From Bryobacterales bacterium (GTDB taxonomy: Bacteria; Acidobacteriota; Terriglobia; Bryobacterales; Bryobacteraceae): DNA of 16,832 bases. The notes beneath the pieces were generated by a model. It ran no database searches, was not told where the DNA came from, and was given only the letters and a program-made list of their open reading frames with translations. The DNA lies in assembly GCA_030838885.1 (NCBI GenBank), contig JAUZEU010000301.1, positions 1-16,832 of the forward strand, written 5' to 3'. The position numbers and the translations under genes were made by a program. Below are positions 15,214-16,832 of this stretch, in pieces; position 1 is the stretch's first letter, and each line of letters starts with the position of its first letter.

Positions 15214-15956
15214 GCAGTAAGACCAAACTGGCTGCTCTGGTACTCGCCGGGCTTGGCGTCGCCCTTTCCGGCTGCGCACGTCTCGACATGCAGGATCAGC
15301 CCAAGTACAAGCCACAGCGTCCCAGTGAATTCTTCGCCGATGGTCGCAGCGGCCGCCCGGAACTGGAAGGCACTGTTGCCCGCGGCGAGATGCAGGAAGA
15401 TTCCGCATTCTATTCCGGCCGCGATGAGAAGGGCGACGACATTGCAGGCTTCCCCATCGCTGTCGACAAGGCTTTCATTCAGCGCGGTCAGGAACGTTAC
15501 GATATCTACTGCGCCCCGTGTCACGGCAGGATCGGCAACGGGCTGGGGATGGTCGTGCGTCGCGGATTCAAAGCGCCCCCGTCTTATCACATTGACCGGC
15601 TGCGCAATGCTCCCGTGGGTCATTTCTACGACGTGATCAGCAATGGTTACGGTGCAATGCTGAATTACGCGGCCCAAATCCAGCCGCGTGACCGGTGGGC
15701 AATCATAGCGTACATTCGCGCCCTGCAATACAGCGAGAACGCCAATGTCAATGATTTATCCGCCGACGTGCGGTCGAAGGTTCCAGCTGTAGGCGCACCG
15801 CTCACTCCGGAGCAGAAAGCTGCAGAAGCCTCTCAGCCGCTCGTACCCAAAGACCCCGATTTCTATAATTTCCCGGCCGAGCCTGCAACGCCGTCCGGAG
15901 TTCCTGGCGCCAGAGGCGTCGGCGCTTACAAGACAAATCAGCCAGAGAGAAAATGA
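15210..15956 (+). CDS. actE: Alternative complex III subunit ActE, monoheme cytochrome c lipoprotein
   Basis: This 248-aa periplasmic cytochrome is anchored by lipid. A short signal sequence ends in the lipobox LSGC (Cys22). One heme motif CAPCHG lies at Cys101-Cys104-His105, with GYGAMLNYA further on offering a Met sixth ligand. The C-terminal ~40 residues are Pro/Ala-rich. The frame is open back to 14922, but ATG 15210 is chosen for the signal peptide, for GAGG 7 nt upstream, and for the ATGA overlap with actD. It is probably an electron acceptor next to ActA, leading to a terminal oxidase or a soluble cytochrome c. Confidence 0.94.
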   Translation: MSSKTKLAALVLAGLGVALSGCARLDMQDQPKYKPQRPSEFFADGRSGRPELEGTVARGEMQEDSAFYSGRDEKGDDIAGFPIAVDKAFIQRGQERYDIYCAPCHGRIGNGLGMVVRRGFKAPPSYHIDRLRNAPVGHFYDVISNGYGAMLNYAAQIQPRDRWAIIAYIRALQYSENANVNDLSADVRSKVPAVGAPLTPEQKAAEASQPLVPKDPDFYNFPAEPATPSGVPGARGVGAYKTNQPERK

Positions 15957-16832
15957 CGACGACGGAACTTAGTTACAAAACCGCCCCGCAACTCAGCGAC
16001 ACGCTGAAGCGGTACTCGTCCATCGCGACGTTCATCGGGTTAGTGTTTCTCGGCCTGTTGGTTAGCGGCATATTTCTTGACGGCGGGCCGTCCGGCGCCG
16101 GGCTGGAGCATTTCCTTCGCGCCTACCTGGTCGGGTTCTGGCTTTGGTTTGGCGCGGGCGCTGGTTGCCTGCTCGTTCTGATGACGCAGTACCTGACAGG
16201 CGGCGCGTGGGGTACAGTGATCAGGCGGCCTCTGGAAGCTGGCGCGAAGACACTTTACGTCATGTGTTTCTTCTTCCTGCCGCTGCTGATCTTCCGCGAA
16301 CATATCTACTGGTGGACCACTCCGGCCGGTCTGGCCGATAAAGTCATCCACGCAAAAAGCCTCTATCTGAACATCCCGTTCCTGTGGGTGCGCTGGGTGA
16401 TCTACTCTGCCTTCCTTTGCTTCTTCACCTACAGGCTTACCACCTGGTCGAAGCAGGAAGACGAGACGAAGTCGATGGCGGTGTCATCGAAGCTCGAAGC
16501 GCTGAGCGCGCCCGGCGTTCTGATCTTCTTCATTCTGATGACCTTCTGCGCCGTAGACTACCTGATGACGCTGGAGCCTTACTGGTACTCGACGGTTTAC
16601 GGCTTTATGATTGTTATTGGGTGGGCGTTGACCACCTTGGCAATTATGATCGCCACCCTGACGTTTCTCGGAAAGTACGAGCCGATGGAGCACGCGCTCA
16701 CAAGCAAGCACTATCACGATCTCGGTAAACTTCTTTTCGCGATGGTCATGATGTGGGCCTACCTGAACTTCTCGCAGCTTCTGATCACCTGGTCCGGCAA
16801 CCTGCCATCTGAAATCGTCTGGTACATCAAAC
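15953..16832 (+). CDS. actF: Alternative complex III subunit ActF (partial, cut by window end)
   Basis: The N-terminal 293 residues of ActF, the second large NrfD-like membrane subunit, are visible; no stop is reached before the right edge. The protein begins MTTTELSYKTAPQLSDTLKR. Hydrophobic helices follow near 22-42, 54-80, 98-115, 140-162, 186-206, 212-236 and 258-280, about seven of the ten expected. Recognisable stretches are FREHIYWW, TFCAVDYLMTLEPYWYSTVY and KLLFAMVMMWAYLNFSQ. ActF is paralogous to ActC. The start overlaps the actE stop (ATGA), with GAGAG just upstream. It completes the actABCDEF order. Terminal oxidase genes commonly follow in other genomes but lie outside this window. 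Confidence 0.94.
   Translation, partial: MTTTELSYKTAPQLSDTLKRYSSIATFIGLVFLGLLVSGIFLDGGPSGAGLEHFLRAYLVGFWLWFGAGAGCLLVLMTQYLTGGAWGTVIRRPLEAGAKTLYVMCFFFLPLLIFREHIYWWTTPAGLADKVIHAKSLYLNIPFLWVRWVIYSAFLCFFTYRLTTWSKQEDETKSMAVSSKLEALSAPGVLIFFILMTFCAVDYLMTLEPYWYSTVYGFMIVIGWALTTLAIMIATLTFLGKYEPMEHALTSKHYHDLGKLLFAMVMMWAYLNFSQLLITWSGNLPSEIVWYIK

Overview
The window looks like a chromosomal segment of an Acidobacteriota member, most plausibly near Solibacter/Bryobacterales. This is an inference from gene content: a complete-looking alternative complex III (Act) operon, a PEP-CTERM protein, a YpdA-type (bacillithiol-linked) flavoprotein, and two neighbours of the 'ANRxNAQ...GPKT' protein family that I associate with these genomes. 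GC is high, and third codon positions are strongly GC-rich in alaS and the following genes. No rRNA, tRNA, CRISPR array or intact insertion sequence was seen.

Left part (1-4180), accessory in character. The first 393 bases hold no confident gene. Two minus-strand genes follow in transcription order: a secreted, propeller-like PEP-CTERM protein (2568 to 1663) and a multi-pass membrane protein with a coiled coil (1494 to 394). Upstream of the PEP-CTERM gene is a degenerate short-repeat relic (2719-2764). On the plus strand, an N-terminally truncated paralogue (from 2884) precedes an intact SEC-C zinc-motif protein (3359-4036). The end of the SEC-C gene and the alaS leader are built from about 2.3 tandem copies of a ~61-nt unit.

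Middle (4181-9392), housekeeping. alaS (alanyl-tRNA synthetase) overlaps by 4 nt a YpdA-like FAD/NAD(P)H oxidoreductase gene. The flavoprotein has Thr where the characterised Bdr/YpdA enzymes have their redox-active Cys. A 69-aa CxH/CxxC zinc-ribbon protein follows. It converges on aroA (class II-type EPSP synthase, minus strand) across a shared hairpin that could terminate both.

Right part (9393-16832), energy metabolism. A 265-nt divergent promoter region separates aroA from actA-actB-actC-actD-actE-actF. Starts and stops are 3-4 nt apart or overlap as ATGA, so this is one tightly coupled operon. Together the genes encode alternative complex III, a membrane quinol:electron-acceptor oxidoreductase that replaces the bc1 complex: a pentaheme cytochrome (ActA), a fused molybdopterin-oxidoreductase-like/Fe-S subunit (ActB), two polytopic quinol-site subunits (ActC, ActF), a two-helix subunit (ActD) and a monoheme lipoprotein cytochrome (ActE). 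actF runs off the right edge.

I found no clearly undescribed multi-gene system. The best leads are the Cys-to-Thr YpdA variant coupled to alaS, the tandem paralogues (one SEC-C, one truncated), and the 61-nt repeat that spans a stop codon and supplies the alaS leader.
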